A DNA stretch of 38,231 bases. Source: Thermoplasmata archaeon (lineage in GTDB: Archaea; Thermoplasmatota; Thermoplasmata; Thermoplasmatales; Thermoplasmataceae). Where the stretch lies: positions 1-38,231 of the forward strand of contig JAKAWY010000005.1 of NCBI GenBank assembly GCA_021816745.1, given 5' to 3'. The notes beneath the pieces are model-generated. The model saw only the letters and a program-made list of their open reading frames with translations. It was not told where the DNA came from and made no database searches. The translations under genes and the position numbers were made by a program. Within the stretch, counting starts at the first letter, position 1; each line of letters starts with the position of its first letter. Shown one piece after another: positions 1 through 8,364 of the stretch.

Positions 1-110
1 AATCAAATTATTTCCTGAAATAAAGAATTTTGAACATAAAGGCGTTAAGAACGGAGTCAAATTACAATGAATCAATGCATCTTATAGAATTACTTGTTTA
101 TGGGAATAAG

Positions 111-184
111 TGGGCCCGACCGGATTTGAACCGGTGACCTCCGCCGTGTCAGGGCGACATCATAACCAACTAGACTACGAGCCC
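111..184 (-). tRNA. tRNA-Val (GAC anticodon)
   Basis: On the minus strand a full cloverleaf can be folded. The acceptor stem GGGCTCG pairs with CGGGCCC (one T-G wobble), the anticodon loop CTGACAC gives anticodon GAC, and the T loop is canonical TTCGAAT. The discriminator is A and CCA is not encoded. No intron is needed. An A/T box at 199-210 lies about 22 nt upstream of the mature 5' end and could be its promoter. Confidence 0.95.
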
Positions 185-198
185 TCTCAGGTGGATGC

Positions 199-210
199 TT
201 TATTATTTTA
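199..210 (-). promoter_or_regulatory. TATA-like box for tRNA-Val
   Basis: On the minus strand the run TAAAATAATAAA is centred about 20-22 nt upstream of the tRNA 5' end, similar to the box-to-start distance seen for protein genes in this window. The rest of 185-294 between the divergent tRNA and aldehyde dehydrogenase shows no gene. Confidence 0.4.
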
Positions 211-294
211 TTATCCTTTTCCTTCTGAGCACAACACATGGAGTACCTGTTTTAACCACAACAACCATAATAAGGGCAGATAAAATCATGAAAT

Positions 295-1830
295 ATGACA
301 GATATTAAGAGAGTAAGGGATGAAACCTTCAGGAAACTTGGACTCCAGGAAAAAAATTCTGGAATATTTAATGGAAAATGGATTGATTACACAGACGACG
401 GAAGGACTGAATCCATCAGTCCTATTGACGGAACAAGCTTAGCGTTTATTTCAACTGCAAAGGAATCAGATTATGAAAAAACCATTGAGATTATTTCAAA
501 GGCATTCACTGAATGGTCTGAAACTCCTGCCCCGTACAGGGGAAGCATTATAAAGAAAATGTCAGACCGGCTTGTGGAATATAAGGAAGATCTTGGCAGG
601 ATTGTAAGCATGGAAGCTGGGAAGGTGACAAGTGAAGGGCAGGGAGAAATCCAGGAAATGATCGATATTGGATATTTTGCCCAGGGACTTTCAAGGCAGC
701 TCTATGGACTTACAATGGCCAGTGAAAGGCCAATGCACAGACTGTTTGAACAATACGTACCACTGGGGCCCGTGGGAATCATTACCGCTTTTAACTTTCC
801 CTCAGCCGTCTGGTCATGGAATTCTTTCATAGCAGCAACAGTGGGAGACACCACTGTCTGGAAGCCTTCAAGCAAGGTAGCCTTAACTTCAGTGGCAGTA
901 ATGAAGATAATATCCAAAGTGATGGAAGAGGAGTCTCTACCCCCTATCTTTGCACTCCTGAATGGCAACGGCAAAGTGGTTGGAGAGAGAATGGCCAATG
1001 ACAGGAGAATTCCACTGATCTCTTTCACAGGATCTGTTAAAACCGGAAGGCACATAGGAACAAGGGTATCCGAAAGGCTTGGGAAATCAATTCTTGAACT
1101 TGGGGGGAACAACTGTGCCATTGTTACGCAGAACAGTGACATGAAAATTGCACTGAAAGGAGTTGCTTTTGGTGCCATGGCTACAGCGGGACAGAGATGC
1201 ACCAGTACCAGAAGGGTTGTCATTAACGAAAAAATATACAGCGAATTTCTGAACAAGTTAAAATCAATATATGAAAATGTCAAGATCGGAAGCCCATTGG
1301 AAAATGGAGTGTTAGTGGGGCCACTCATAGACAATGAGGCAGTGAAAAATTATCTTGCTGCTGTAAAAACAGCACAGGAACAGGGTGGAAAGTTATTATA
1401 CGGCGGGAAACCCCACAATAGCGGAAACTATGTTCTCCCCACAATTATTGAAGCAAAGGAAGGAATGCCCATTACAAGGGAGGAGACATTTGCTCCCATA
1501 CTGTATGCATTTAAGTATTCAACCATGGAAGAAGCAATGAGAATACACAATGATGTGCCACAGGGGCTTTCTTCCAGCATTTTCACCAACGACATAAGAG
1601 AAGAGGAATTTTTCCTTTCTGCAAGAGGGTCAGACTGCGGAATAGCTAATATAAATACATCAACCGCAGGAGCTGAGATTGGTGGAGCCTTTGGAGGAGA
1701 AAAGGATACTGGAGGCGGCAGAGAAAGCGGTTCAGATGCCTGGAAATCGTATATGAGGAGGCAGACTGTCACAAAGAACTTTGGAACAGATGTGCCACTC
1801 TCACAGGGTGTAAGGTTCAATATAGAATGA
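295..1830 (+). CDS. aldehyde dehydrogenase, ALDH7 (antiquitin)-like
   Basis: NAD(P)-dependent oxidation of an aldehyde to the acid, probably a soluble cytoplasmic enzyme. At 511 residues it matches family length. Visible motifs are the FTGS cofactor loop (in ISFTGSVKTG), general base E268 in LELGGNN and nucleophile C302 in GQRCTS. The N-terminal GLQEKNSGIFNGKW resembles the ALDH7/antiquitin group, whose members oxidise alpha-aminoadipate semialdehyde; the substrate here cannot be fixed, and a role in amino-acid breakdown is inference. An ATG at 288 is out of frame, so 295 is the start; CATAATAA at 266-273 is about 25 nt upstream, consistent with a leaderless mRNA. It converges on the sedolisin gene, with only 13 nt between the stops. 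A long antisense open frame inside it is a shadow. Confidence 0.88.
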   Translation: MTDIKRVRDETFRKLGLQEKNSGIFNGKWIDYTDDGRTESISPIDGTSLAFISTAKESDYEKTIEIISKAFTEWSETPAPYRGSIIKKMSDRLVEYKEDLGRIVSMEAGKVTSEGQGEIQEMIDIGYFAQGLSRQLYGLTMASERPMHRLFEQYVPLGPVGIITAFNFPSAVWSWNSFIAATVGDTTVWKPSSKVALTSVAVMKIISKVMEEESLPPIFALLNGNGKVVGERMANDRRIPLISFTGSVKTGRHIGTRVSERLGKSILELGGNNCAIVTQNSDMKIALKGVAFGAMATAGQRCTSTRRVVINEKIYSEFLNKLKSIYENVKIGSPLENGVLVGPLIDNEAVKNYLAAVKTAQEQGGKLLYGGKPHNSGNYVLPTIIEAKEGMPITREETFAPILYAFKYSTMEEAMRIHNDVPQGLSSSIFTNDIREEEFFLSARGSDCGIANINTSTAGAEIGGAFGGEKDTGGGRESGSDAWKSYMRRQTVTKNFGTDVPLSQGVRFNIE

Positions 1831-1843
1831 ACCAAATCCCCAC

Positions 1844-4800
1844 TTATTTCAAATTTTCAAACTCCTTCATTTGATTCTTTTTTCTTTTTCTCCTTCTTAG
1901 ATACGATATAACCACATAGGCATAAAGTCCCAATCCTGCGTAAATCATTAAGGATAGTCCAATATAGATGGGGTTGTTATACGATACTTGAACTGTGGAT
2001 GAATTCACCACAGTGTTGCTTTTCAGCACCACTGATATTCTCATATCATAAACGGTTCCTGGATAAATGCCGTTTACAAACGCAGAAGTTTGTGTGGGTG
2101 AACTAATTTTAATGGATGTCCAGTTTGTAGTTCCTGATGGCTTATATTGAAGCAGAAAATAGCTAATCTGGTTGACGATATTAGTACTCCAGGAAACATA
2201 TGATGTGAAAAATAGAAGGGGTATAACCCTTACAATTCCTATATCAGGTATGAAGCCATTTAAGGGTTTTGGAGAAGGATAAATCTCAAAATTAAAGCCG
2301 GACTGGTTTCCGTTCAATGATAAATTTTCGGTGAAATTTTTGTAAAATGGATTAGTAATACTTATTGCGACCCTTCCATTAGGTACCCATAGAACATAAT
2401 ATCCTGACGATGTAGTTATTGAGTAGTCAGTTGAATTTATGCTTATATTTGCACCTGAAACAGGCACGTTCAGATTTAAATTATTCAGGGAATTGAAATA
2501 TTCATTGTAAACGTGACCACTGAGAAAATATCCATTTCCAAGTCCTGACAGAGGAGACAGATTTTCAGTAATGTTATTCCCTGGAACTAGATTCACTGTG
2601 GACGCTATTCCTTTAAATCCAATGGCACTCAGACTGTAATTATACGATTCTGGTGTAAGTAACAGGGTAGAATTTGTTTTGACAGTTTGTCCGTTGAAAG
2701 CAAGGATTGATGATGATGGAAATGCAGTAAAACTCACATTTATTTTTCTTTCAACCAATGTCAGATTTATATTATTGCTATTTTTAATTGTATTGATAAA
2801 TGGATAAAATCCCCATGAGTTTCCTGATATGTAGGTGCTAATTCCGACCATTGAAAATGATGAACCATTTTCCACAGTCATTCTGGATGAATGATCCAGT
2901 GTAATGTTGAATTTTGCATTATAGTATTTTGCTGGAAAATCAAAATGAAGTACGGACTTTGAAAATACTGGAATAAAAACATTGAATTTTTTTGTTGTAC
3001 TGTTGTAAACCAGTGAAATATTATAATTTGTTCCAGAACTGACAGTCATGTTCTTTCCTACAAGTAGTTTTCCATTTACAGTTACAGCGGAAACAGAATT
3101 TGAGAATTGAATTTCTGGAGGATAACCCTGTGATATGTTAAAATATCTTGTATTTGACGATGGAGAAAGGGAGAAATTGCTAAGATTGGTGAATCCCGGA
3201 TTGAAATGATATGAATTTCCACTTTCAATTATTTGGAATATATTCAGAGAGTTGTCACCATACGGCAGAAGGTTGGTGTAAGAAGACGCAGTTTCGTTGT
3301 TTGCCGTAAATGAATTTGAGTGATAATAAACACCAGAAATTGTTGATGAGGAAAAGTTTACAGGCCTCATTCCGGTTGATACTGTCACAATGGTATTCAG
3401 TAATGAACCATATAAGGTGGATGGGAACACAGTTTCATTCAGTGTACGATTTCCGACAGATAAAGAGAGATCTGTACCGTTATAGCTGATTCCTGCACTG
3501 ACATTCCCGATAATTTTTGTAGAAAAAGTTGTTAATTTATTGCCGGATTTAAAATAGAAATAATTGCCATTTTTTTCCTGCAATATTCCTGTTGCAAATA
3601 ACTCTGAACCGCTAGAATAAATCCCTACCCCGTTCATATATGATGAATTGGTAGAATTCAATGGGACTTTGGTGGAAATTGAGAGATTGGACTTAAAAGT
3701 AAAACTGCTGTTGGAAATCTGGTTGAAATTAAGTGCAATGCCATAAGGACCCATGTATCTGGCCATTGCTCTTGCCAGAAGAAAAGCATTGACTGTTCCC
3801 AGCCCGGTTACAGGATTCCATTGGTTATCGGCAGAATAGACCCCATTGCTTCCGTAAGGCACAGGATATATGGAATTACCGTACTGCACCGTGCGTGAAA
3901 GTGCATAAAGATATGGATTAACGTTCCCCAGATCCTTACCCAGATACTGGCTGATTATCATAAATATTCCTGCAGCAATAGGTGTGGCAAGACTGGTACC
4001 ACCAATTTCGTATAATCCTCCTCCTGCGAATACGTAAACACCTCCGGAGTTTGGATTTGCATCAAAGGAAATATCCGGAACCCCTCTCATTGTACCATTG
4101 AAACCTGATGCATTCTGATAAGAATCAGCCTTGAAAACAGAGCTGAACCCACCTCCGCTACCATCCCATGCAAGCTGGTAAATCTTACCGTTTGAGTAAT
4201 ATATTGAAGAGCCTCCAACTGCAGTTAAAGTTGGATCAGAAGCAGGGAAGTTAACGGTGGGGGATCCGGTGCCATCCAGTGCCCCCTGATCTCCAGATGC
4301 TGAAAAAACTGAAATTCCTAATGCATTTGCGGTGGCGAATATCTTAGAATAATCAATCAAAAGGCCCTTTGGAACACCAGACTCTGGAGTCCCCCAGCTA
4401 AGGCTGATAGAATTTACAGTCATGTTATTCACTGTGTAATTTACCGCACCCTGGAGATAGCCAATATTGGCATTTGGAGTAATAATCAAATCAATGGTGG
4501 CCAAAGGTGCCATTGAATGAACCCATTCAATATCAGTGGAAGTTTCAACTGCCCAGCTGACGTTGTATTTTGCAGGATATCCATATGGGTAGTATGTATT
4601 TATTACTGGATTTGAAAGGTTGTTATAAGCGTCAAATGTAGAAAGGTCATAATTCAAATAAGGATCGCCATACGCATCAACTATGGCTACGGTTTGCCCT
4701 TGCCCAAGATAGCCTAACTTATGCAGGGGAGTCACATTATAAATAGAATTCATCTGGGAGGGAGAGATGGAATAAGGATAATTTTGGAGGTTGCTGGCGG

Positions 4801-4963
4801 GGGTGTATACAATGCAAGGATTAGCTACAATGTTTACAGTTTTATTTGAAGTGAAAGAATGAGTGGCGGTGTTTGAACTGCTAACACTCGTTCCACTAAC
4901 CATAGAAATGGCTGGAACTGCGAGAATTAAACATATTGCAAGTACTGCAAACCTATGAATCAT
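1844..4963 (-). CDS. sedolisin (S53) acid serine protease, secreted and membrane-anchored
   Basis: Extracellular serine-carboxyl protease, a family active at acid pH. The catalytic set is visible: E140 and D144 in WAVETSTDIEW, oxyanion-hole D225 in SASGD and nucleophile S324 in GGTSLATP. The WNPVTGLGTVN stretch near residue 385 matches the end of the family's catalytic domain with its calcium-site region. Residues 1-24 form a signal peptide. The catalytic domain begins near residue 65, so the usual N-terminal propeptide of about 170-200 residues is absent. Residues 410-1000 are Asn/Ser-rich, with many N-x-S/T sequons, and include a fibronectin-III-like segment near 920-995. A transmembrane helix (about 1000-1022) and a basic RRRKRKK tail anchor it. 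It probably feeds peptides to the cell. The ATG at 4963 is 23.5 nt from a TATTAATA box shared with priS. Confidence 0.9.
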   Translation of the reverse strand: MIHRFAVLAICLILAVPAISMVSGTSVSSSNTATHSFTSNKTVNIVANPCIVYTPASNLQNYPYSISPSQMNSIYNVTPLHKLGYLGQGQTVAIVDAYGDPYLNYDLSTFDAYNNLSNPVINTYYPYGYPAKYNVSWAVETSTDIEWVHSMAPLATIDLIITPNANIGYLQGAVNYTVNNMTVNSISLSWGTPESGVPKGLLIDYSKIFATANALGISVFSASGDQGALDGTGSPTVNFPASDPTLTAVGGSSIYYSNGKIYQLAWDGSGGGFSSVFKADSYQNASGFNGTMRGVPDISFDANPNSGGVYVFAGGGLYEIGGTSLATPIAAGIFMIISQYLGKDLGNVNPYLYALSRTVQYGNSIYPVPYGSNGVYSADNQWNPVTGLGTVNAFLLARAMARYMGPYGIALNFNQISNSSFTFKSNLSISTKVPLNSTNSSYMNGVGIYSSGSELFATGILQEKNGNYFYFKSGNKLTTFSTKIIGNVSAGISYNGTDLSLSVGNRTLNETVFPSTLYGSLLNTIVTVSTGMRPVNFSSSTISGVYYHSNSFTANNETASSYTNLLPYGDNSLNIFQIIESGNSYHFNPGFTNLSNFSLSPSSNTRYFNISQGYPPEIQFSNSVSAVTVNGKLLVGKNMTVSSGTNYNISLVYNSTTKKFNVFIPVFSKSVLHFDFPAKYYNAKFNITLDHSSRMTVENGSSFSMVGISTYISGNSWGFYPFINTIKNSNNINLTLVERKINVSFTAFPSSSILAFNGQTVKTNSTLLLTPESYNYSLSAIGFKGIASTVNLVPGNNITENLSPLSGLGNGYFLSGHVYNEYFNSLNNLNLNVPVSGANISINSTDYSITTSSGYYVLWVPNGRVAISITNPFYKNFTENLSLNGNQSGFNFEIYPSPKPLNGFIPDIGIVRVIPLLFFTSYVSWSTNIVNQISYFLLQYKPSGTTNWTSIKISSPTQTSAFVNGIYPGTVYDMRISVVLKSNTVVNSSTVQVSYNNPIYIGLSLMIYAGLGLYAYVVISYLRRRKRKKNQMKEFENLK

Positions 4964-4982
4964 TAACCCTGATTGGAAATTT

Positions 4983-4990
4983 TATTAATA
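4983..4990. promoter_or_regulatory. palindromic TATA box between sedolisin and priS
   Basis: TATTAATA is its own reverse complement, and its centre (4986.5) is exactly 23.5 nt from both start codons: ATG at 4963 on the minus strand and TTG at 5010 on the plus strand. The gap between the genes is only 46 nt and no other box fits, so one element may drive both leaderless transcripts. Confidence 0.55.
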
Positions 4991-5009
4991 TAGGTTTCAT
5001 CTTCATGCA

Positions 5010-6140
5010 TTGAATGATTCAGAAACTGATAAAATGAGATCACTTTTTCTCAAATACTATTCCAGGGTTGAGAATCTATATGTCAATGAATTAAACATGA
5101 GAGAGATAGGATACATTCCTTTCAAGGGTTCCATGATCCGCCATCAGAGAGTTGATCCAGGTAATTCTGGAAACGGGATGAAAATATTTGCCATAAGAAA
5201 TGTCCCGAGACATCTCTATAATTCTGTGGCTTTTTATAAAAAACCTGATGAAAGGATAATGAAGGAGAAAGAATGGCAGGGTGCAGAACTCATTTTTGAT
5301 CTTGATGCTGATCACATTGAAGGGAGTTCATCCATGAGTTATGAAGAAACACTTGACGAGGTTAAGAGGCACACAGATCGGCTTATTAACCATTTTTTGG
5401 TTGGAGAACTTGGAATAAGTGCGGATTCCATGTCCCTTTTCTTTTCCGGAGGGAGGGGGTACCATGTTCATGTAACCAAGGAGGGAATGCTGGAACTTAA
5501 TTCTGATCAGAGAAGGGAAATTTCAAATCTTATCAGAGGGGAAGGGTTGAAGGCCAAGGAATTCACAGAGGTTGCCAAATTAGGAATTCCAAGCGGAAAC
5601 GGATGGAAAAACGAGATTGATTCATTATTTACTGACGAATTAAGGATAGCCATGGAATCCAATGAACTTGAAGATCCGTTGCTTAAAAGGATTGGGAAAC
5701 ATTATGAAGACAGGAATAACCTAAAGCTGATGAATAAAAAGAAAATCTTGGTAAAAAATGGCCCGGAAAAATACAGGAATCTGTTAAAGGATGAACTTGA
5801 ACTGCTGGACAGGGTAATTCTAAATTTAAAAAATTCAATTTCCTGTGAAATAGATGAACCTGTCACCACAGATACGCACAGGCTTATCAGATTCCCTAAC
5901 AGCCTTCATGGAAAGACCGGATTCATGGTCAAGAGGATAAATATAGAGGATCTTGGAAAATTTAACCCGCTTGATGAGAGCATACCGGAAGCATTCATGA
6001 ATGGAGAAATGACTGTAAAAGCTAAATCCCCTTTCACTATTAATTTGATGAAAAGAAGATATATCATAGAAGGAATAGTTGATGTGCCTACATACGTGGC
6101 AGTATATACAGTCCTTTCAGGCAAAGGTACATTGGAATGA
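5010..6140 (+). CDS. priS: DNA primase small (catalytic) subunit PriS
   Basis: Makes primers for DNA replication as a PriS-PriL heterodimer; PriL is not in this window. The metal-binding acidic triad begins at D97 and D99 in LIFDLDADHIEG. The SGGRGYHVHV motif (about residues 148-157) and the TDTHRLIRFPNSLHG motif near 285-300 are characteristic of archaeal/eukaryotic primases. 376 residues is slightly longer than average for the archaeal subunit. The frame opens with TTG at 5010; the first in-frame ATG is codon 9 (5034). Promoter geometry favours TTG as a leaderless start, while ATG at 5034 would still keep the whole domain. It is divergent from the protease gene. Confidence 0.92.
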   Translation: MNDSETDKMRSLFLKYYSRVENLYVNELNMREIGYIPFKGSMIRHQRVDPGNSGNGMKIFAIRNVPRHLYNSVAFYKKPDERIMKEKEWQGAELIFDLDADHIEGSSSMSYEETLDEVKRHTDRLINHFLVGELGISADSMSLFFSGGRGYHVHVTKEGMLELNSDQRREISNLIRGEGLKAKEFTEVAKLGIPSGNGWKNEIDSLFTDELRIAMESNELEDPLLKRIGKHYEDRNNLKLMNKKKILVKNGPEKYRNLLKDELELLDRVILNLKNSISCEIDEPVTTDTHRLIRFPNSLHGKTGFMVKRINIEDLGKFNPLDESIPEAFMNGEMTVKAKSPFTINLMKRRYIIEGIVDVPTYVAVYTVLSGKGTLE

Positions 6141-6224
6141 GTAGTTAATAATAATTAAAATCAGTTGATAGTAAAATGCATAAATAAATATAGGGATTAT
6201 GAATCATGAAAATAGTGAGTAAAT

Positions 6225-6644
6225 ATGGAATTTGTAAAATCTAAAACAGTTGAAAACCTAAAGGCCGGTTTCGCAGGAGAGAGTCAGGCAAACAGGAGAT
6301 ATCTTTACTTCGCGCTTAAAGCAGACGAAGAGGGCTATCAGGAAATTGCACAGGTTTTCCGATCCACCGCAGATGGTGAAACAGCTCATGCCTTTGGCCA
6401 TTTGAAGTATCTGGCCCCTGTTGGAGATCCCGTTACTGGAGAACCAATTGGATCCACTGAGCAGAACCTGAAATCTGCCATTGCCGGGGAAACGTATGAA
6501 TACAGCCAGATGTATCCTGGATTTGCAAAAGATGCAAGAACAGAGGGATTCGAAGAGATTGCCCACTGGTTTGAGGTCCTTTCCAAGGCAGAAAAGTCCC
6601 ATGCAACAAAATATGAAAAGACACTTGCCTCAATGAAGCAGTGA
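6225..6644 (+). CDS. rubrerythrin-type diiron protein without rubredoxin domain
   Basis: Four-helix ferritin-like protein of the rubrerythrin family, whose members reduce hydrogen peroxide in anaerobes and microaerophiles. The diiron ligands are all visible: E19 (GESQANRRY), E52 and H55 (GETAHAFGH), E89 and E92 (GETYEYSQMY), and E123 and H126 (KAEKSHATKY). At 139 residues it stops after the diiron domain, so there is no C-terminal rubredoxin Fe(Cys)4 domain, as in sulerythrin-like short forms; electrons must come from a separate donor. An AT box at about 6182-6193 could be the promoter. A DUF3501 gene starts 10 nt downstream, a pairing seen in many genomes. Confidence 0.95.
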   Translation: MEFVKSKTVENLKAGFAGESQANRRYLYFALKADEEGYQEIAQVFRSTADGETAHAFGHLKYLAPVGDPVTGEPIGSTEQNLKSAIAGETYEYSQMYPGFAKDARTEGFEEIAHWFEVLSKAEKSHATKYEKTLASMKQ

Positions 6645-6645
6645 A

Positions 6646-6650
6646 GTGAT
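6646..6650 (+). promoter_or_regulatory. Shine-Dalgarno GTGAT before the DUF3501 gene
   Basis: GTGAT is complementary to the ATCAC of the archaeal 16S 3' end and sits four nt before ATG 6655. It is a better reading than GTG at 6646 as the start codon, because alba has the same arrangement (GTGAT, four nt, ATG). Confidence 0.6.
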
Positions 6651-6654
6651 CATA

Positions 6655-7224
6655 ATGAATTTTATACGGGTGGAGGATGTTATTCCTCCTGCTGATTATT
6701 CAAAAATAATAAATGAAGACCGTGAAAAGGTCATTGCACTGAAAAAGAAGAGACGTATTACCACAGAAAATTTCAGCTTTCTTTTCGAGAACATGGAAAC
6801 CGTGCTCAACCAGGTTAACGAGATGATGTTTGTGGAGAATGTCACAGATCCGTCAGAAACAAAACATCTTGTTGAAACCTACAATACACTGCTGCCTCAG
6901 GAAAATTTCCTGAGTGTTTCAATGTTCATTGAGATCAGTGATGAAAAGGAATTGCTGAAATCCATGCCATTGCTTTCAGGAATTGAAAAATCAGTATACC
7001 TTATATTCGGTAATCACGAAATAAGAGCCACTCCTGAAGAGGGAAGATCCACGGAAACACTTGAGTCAACACTGCAATACCTTAGAATTTATTTCACAAA
7101 GGAAGATGCGGATTTGTTCAAAAAATCCAAAAATGCCTTTTTATCAACAAAACACAAAAATTACAGTGAAACAGCTTTGATAAGTGGTTCTCTTCTTGAA
7201 GAACTGAAAAGCGAAATATATTAA
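6655..7224 (+). CDS. DUF3501 family protein
   Basis: A 189-residue protein matching my recollection of DUF3501: an N-terminal VIPPADYSKI segment, then VIALKKKRRI, FLFENMETVLNQVNEMM, the TYNTLLP motif, and late GRSTETLESTLQYLR. Its biochemical function is not known. DUF3501 genes commonly sit next to rubrerythrin, often with an Fe-S oxidoreductase, and here the rubrerythrin stop is 10 nt upstream, so one transcript and a shared role in peroxide or redox defence are likely. That role is inference; the Fe-S partner is not present. The start at 6655 is chosen because the upstream GTG at 6646 is the first triplet of a Shine-Dalgarno sequence. Confidence 0.82.
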   Translation: MNFIRVEDVIPPADYSKIINEDREKVIALKKKRRITTENFSFLFENMETVLNQVNEMMFVENVTDPSETKHLVETYNTLLPQENFLSVSMFIEISDEKELLKSMPLLSGIEKSVYLIFGNHEIRATPEEGRSTETLESTLQYLRIYFTKEDADLFKKSKNAFLSTKHKNYSETALISGSLLEELKSEIY

Positions 7225-7246
7225 ATTATAATTTCATTAATCCCTG

Positions 7247-8155
7247 ATGATAGAACTAAATGCTCTTACCAGAACTTACGGAAATAGTGAGAGCGGGATC
7301 TTTAATATATCAGGAACGTTGAAAACTGGTAAAATTTATGGAATTGTAGGAGAGAATGGCGCTGGCAAAACAACCCTCCTAAAGACCATTTCTGGAATAT
7401 TGAACCCTGATTCTGGCAGTGTAATTATCGACGGATATGAAAGTATAAGGGAAAGAAAAGAGGCACTTACAAGAATTGGCTTCATGCCTGACGGAATAAT
7501 TGTAAATAGTGATAGCCCAATTATAGAAATGCTTGCATACTATGGCCAGACAAGGGGATTAAGCAGGGAGGATTCCATGGAGAAGGCCACAGTATTGCTT
7601 GCGAGATTTGGCATTGATGGCAGGCTTGTCAGATCCTCCCTTAGAAGAATGTCACTGGGGCAGAAGAGAAGAAGCATGCTGGCCATGAGTTTAATGAATG
7701 ATCCAATGAATATTCTTATGGACGAGCCTTACAATGGTTTTGATCCCGATGGGATGAGAATGGTCAATGATGTGATCACGTTTGAGAAGGGCCGTGGTAA
7801 AACAGTCATCGTTTCTTCTCACATTCTAAAGGAACTGGAAAGCATTGCTGATGAGGTAATTTTCATCAGCAACGGAAAAATAAACGATCAGGTAGATGTT
7901 AAAAATATATCTAAAACTGGTAAGCGGAAAGTTTACCTTATTATTTCCAACGCTGATGCAGACCTGCTTGGACTCCTGGAAGGCTATGGCACAGTAAGGC
8001 AGATTGGAAACCAGTTCGAAATTAGCCTTGATTCAGGTAATAACATAAAACCGGAACAGATTAATTCTGCCATGGTGAAAAGTGGATATGAAGTTTCATC
8101 AATCAGAGTTGAGAATCCCTCATTAGAGGATATTTATTTTTCAAAAAAGAAGTAA
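7247..8155 (+). CDS. ABC transporter ATP-binding protein, no adjacent permease
   Basis: A 302-residue ABC ATPase with Walker A GENGAGKT (35-42), signature MSLGQ (135-139), Walker B NILMDE with catalytic E160, and switch His H192 (SSH). The C-terminal 90 residues resemble the extra domain of export or drug-resistance ATPases of the ABC-2 group. Such proteins normally energise a membrane permease, but no membrane gene is adjacent: upstream is DUF3501 (22 nt) and downstream a convergent gene. The AT-rich run at about 7221-7234 is 20-25 nt before the ATG, so it may have its own leaderless promoter. Its substrate is unknown and the partner must be encoded elsewhere. Confidence 0.9.
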   Translation: MIELNALTRTYGNSESGIFNISGTLKTGKIYGIVGENGAGKTTLLKTISGILNPDSGSVIIDGYESIRERKEALTRIGFMPDGIIVNSDSPIIEMLAYYGQTRGLSREDSMEKATVLLARFGIDGRLVRSSLRRMSLGQKRRSMLAMSLMNDPMNILMDEPYNGFDPDGMRMVNDVITFEKGRGKTVIVSSHILKELESIADEVIFISNGKINDQVDVKNISKTGKRKVYLIISNADADLLGLLEGYGTVRQIGNQFEISLDSGNNIKPEQINSAMVKSGYEVSSIRVENPSLEDIYFSKKK

Positions 8156-8162
8156 AAATATC

Positions 8163-8363
8163 TTACTTTATTTCAATTTTTTTCATCTTTGATGCAGTTT
8201 CCTCGCCAGCACCAATCATTTTCCTGCCCATTTTAATGAACTCTTCACCGGCTTCCTTCATCACGGAGAGGATATCTGAAACCCCTTCCTTGAATTCAGG
8301 AAATTCCACGTCAAGTTCAAAATGGATCCTTCCATTTCTTTTTTCCTGTTCTTTGGATGGCAT
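8163..8363 (-). CDS. small conserved-looking protein downstream of Get3/ArsA-like ATPase
   Basis: A 66-residue charged protein that I do not recognise. An N-terminal beta-like segment (GRIHFELDVEF) is followed by a long predicted amphipathic helix rich in Lys, Glu and Met (about residues 24-62). There is no signal peptide, membrane span or cysteine. Its ATG at 8363 lies one nt after the stop of the ArsA/Get3-like gene, so it is very probably the last gene of that operon and translationally coupled. The spacing suggests a partner or accessory of the ATPase, but that is inference. Confidence 0.7.
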   Translation of the reverse strand: MPSKEQEKRNGRIHFELDVEFPEFKEGVSDILSVMKEAGEEFIKMGRKMIGAGEETASKMKKIEIK

Positions 8364-8364
8364 C

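Noticed and set aside
702-1334. 210-codon open frame antisense to the aldehyde dehydrogenase
   Set aside because: Lies wholly inside a well-supported gene and shows no domain; it is a shadow frame.
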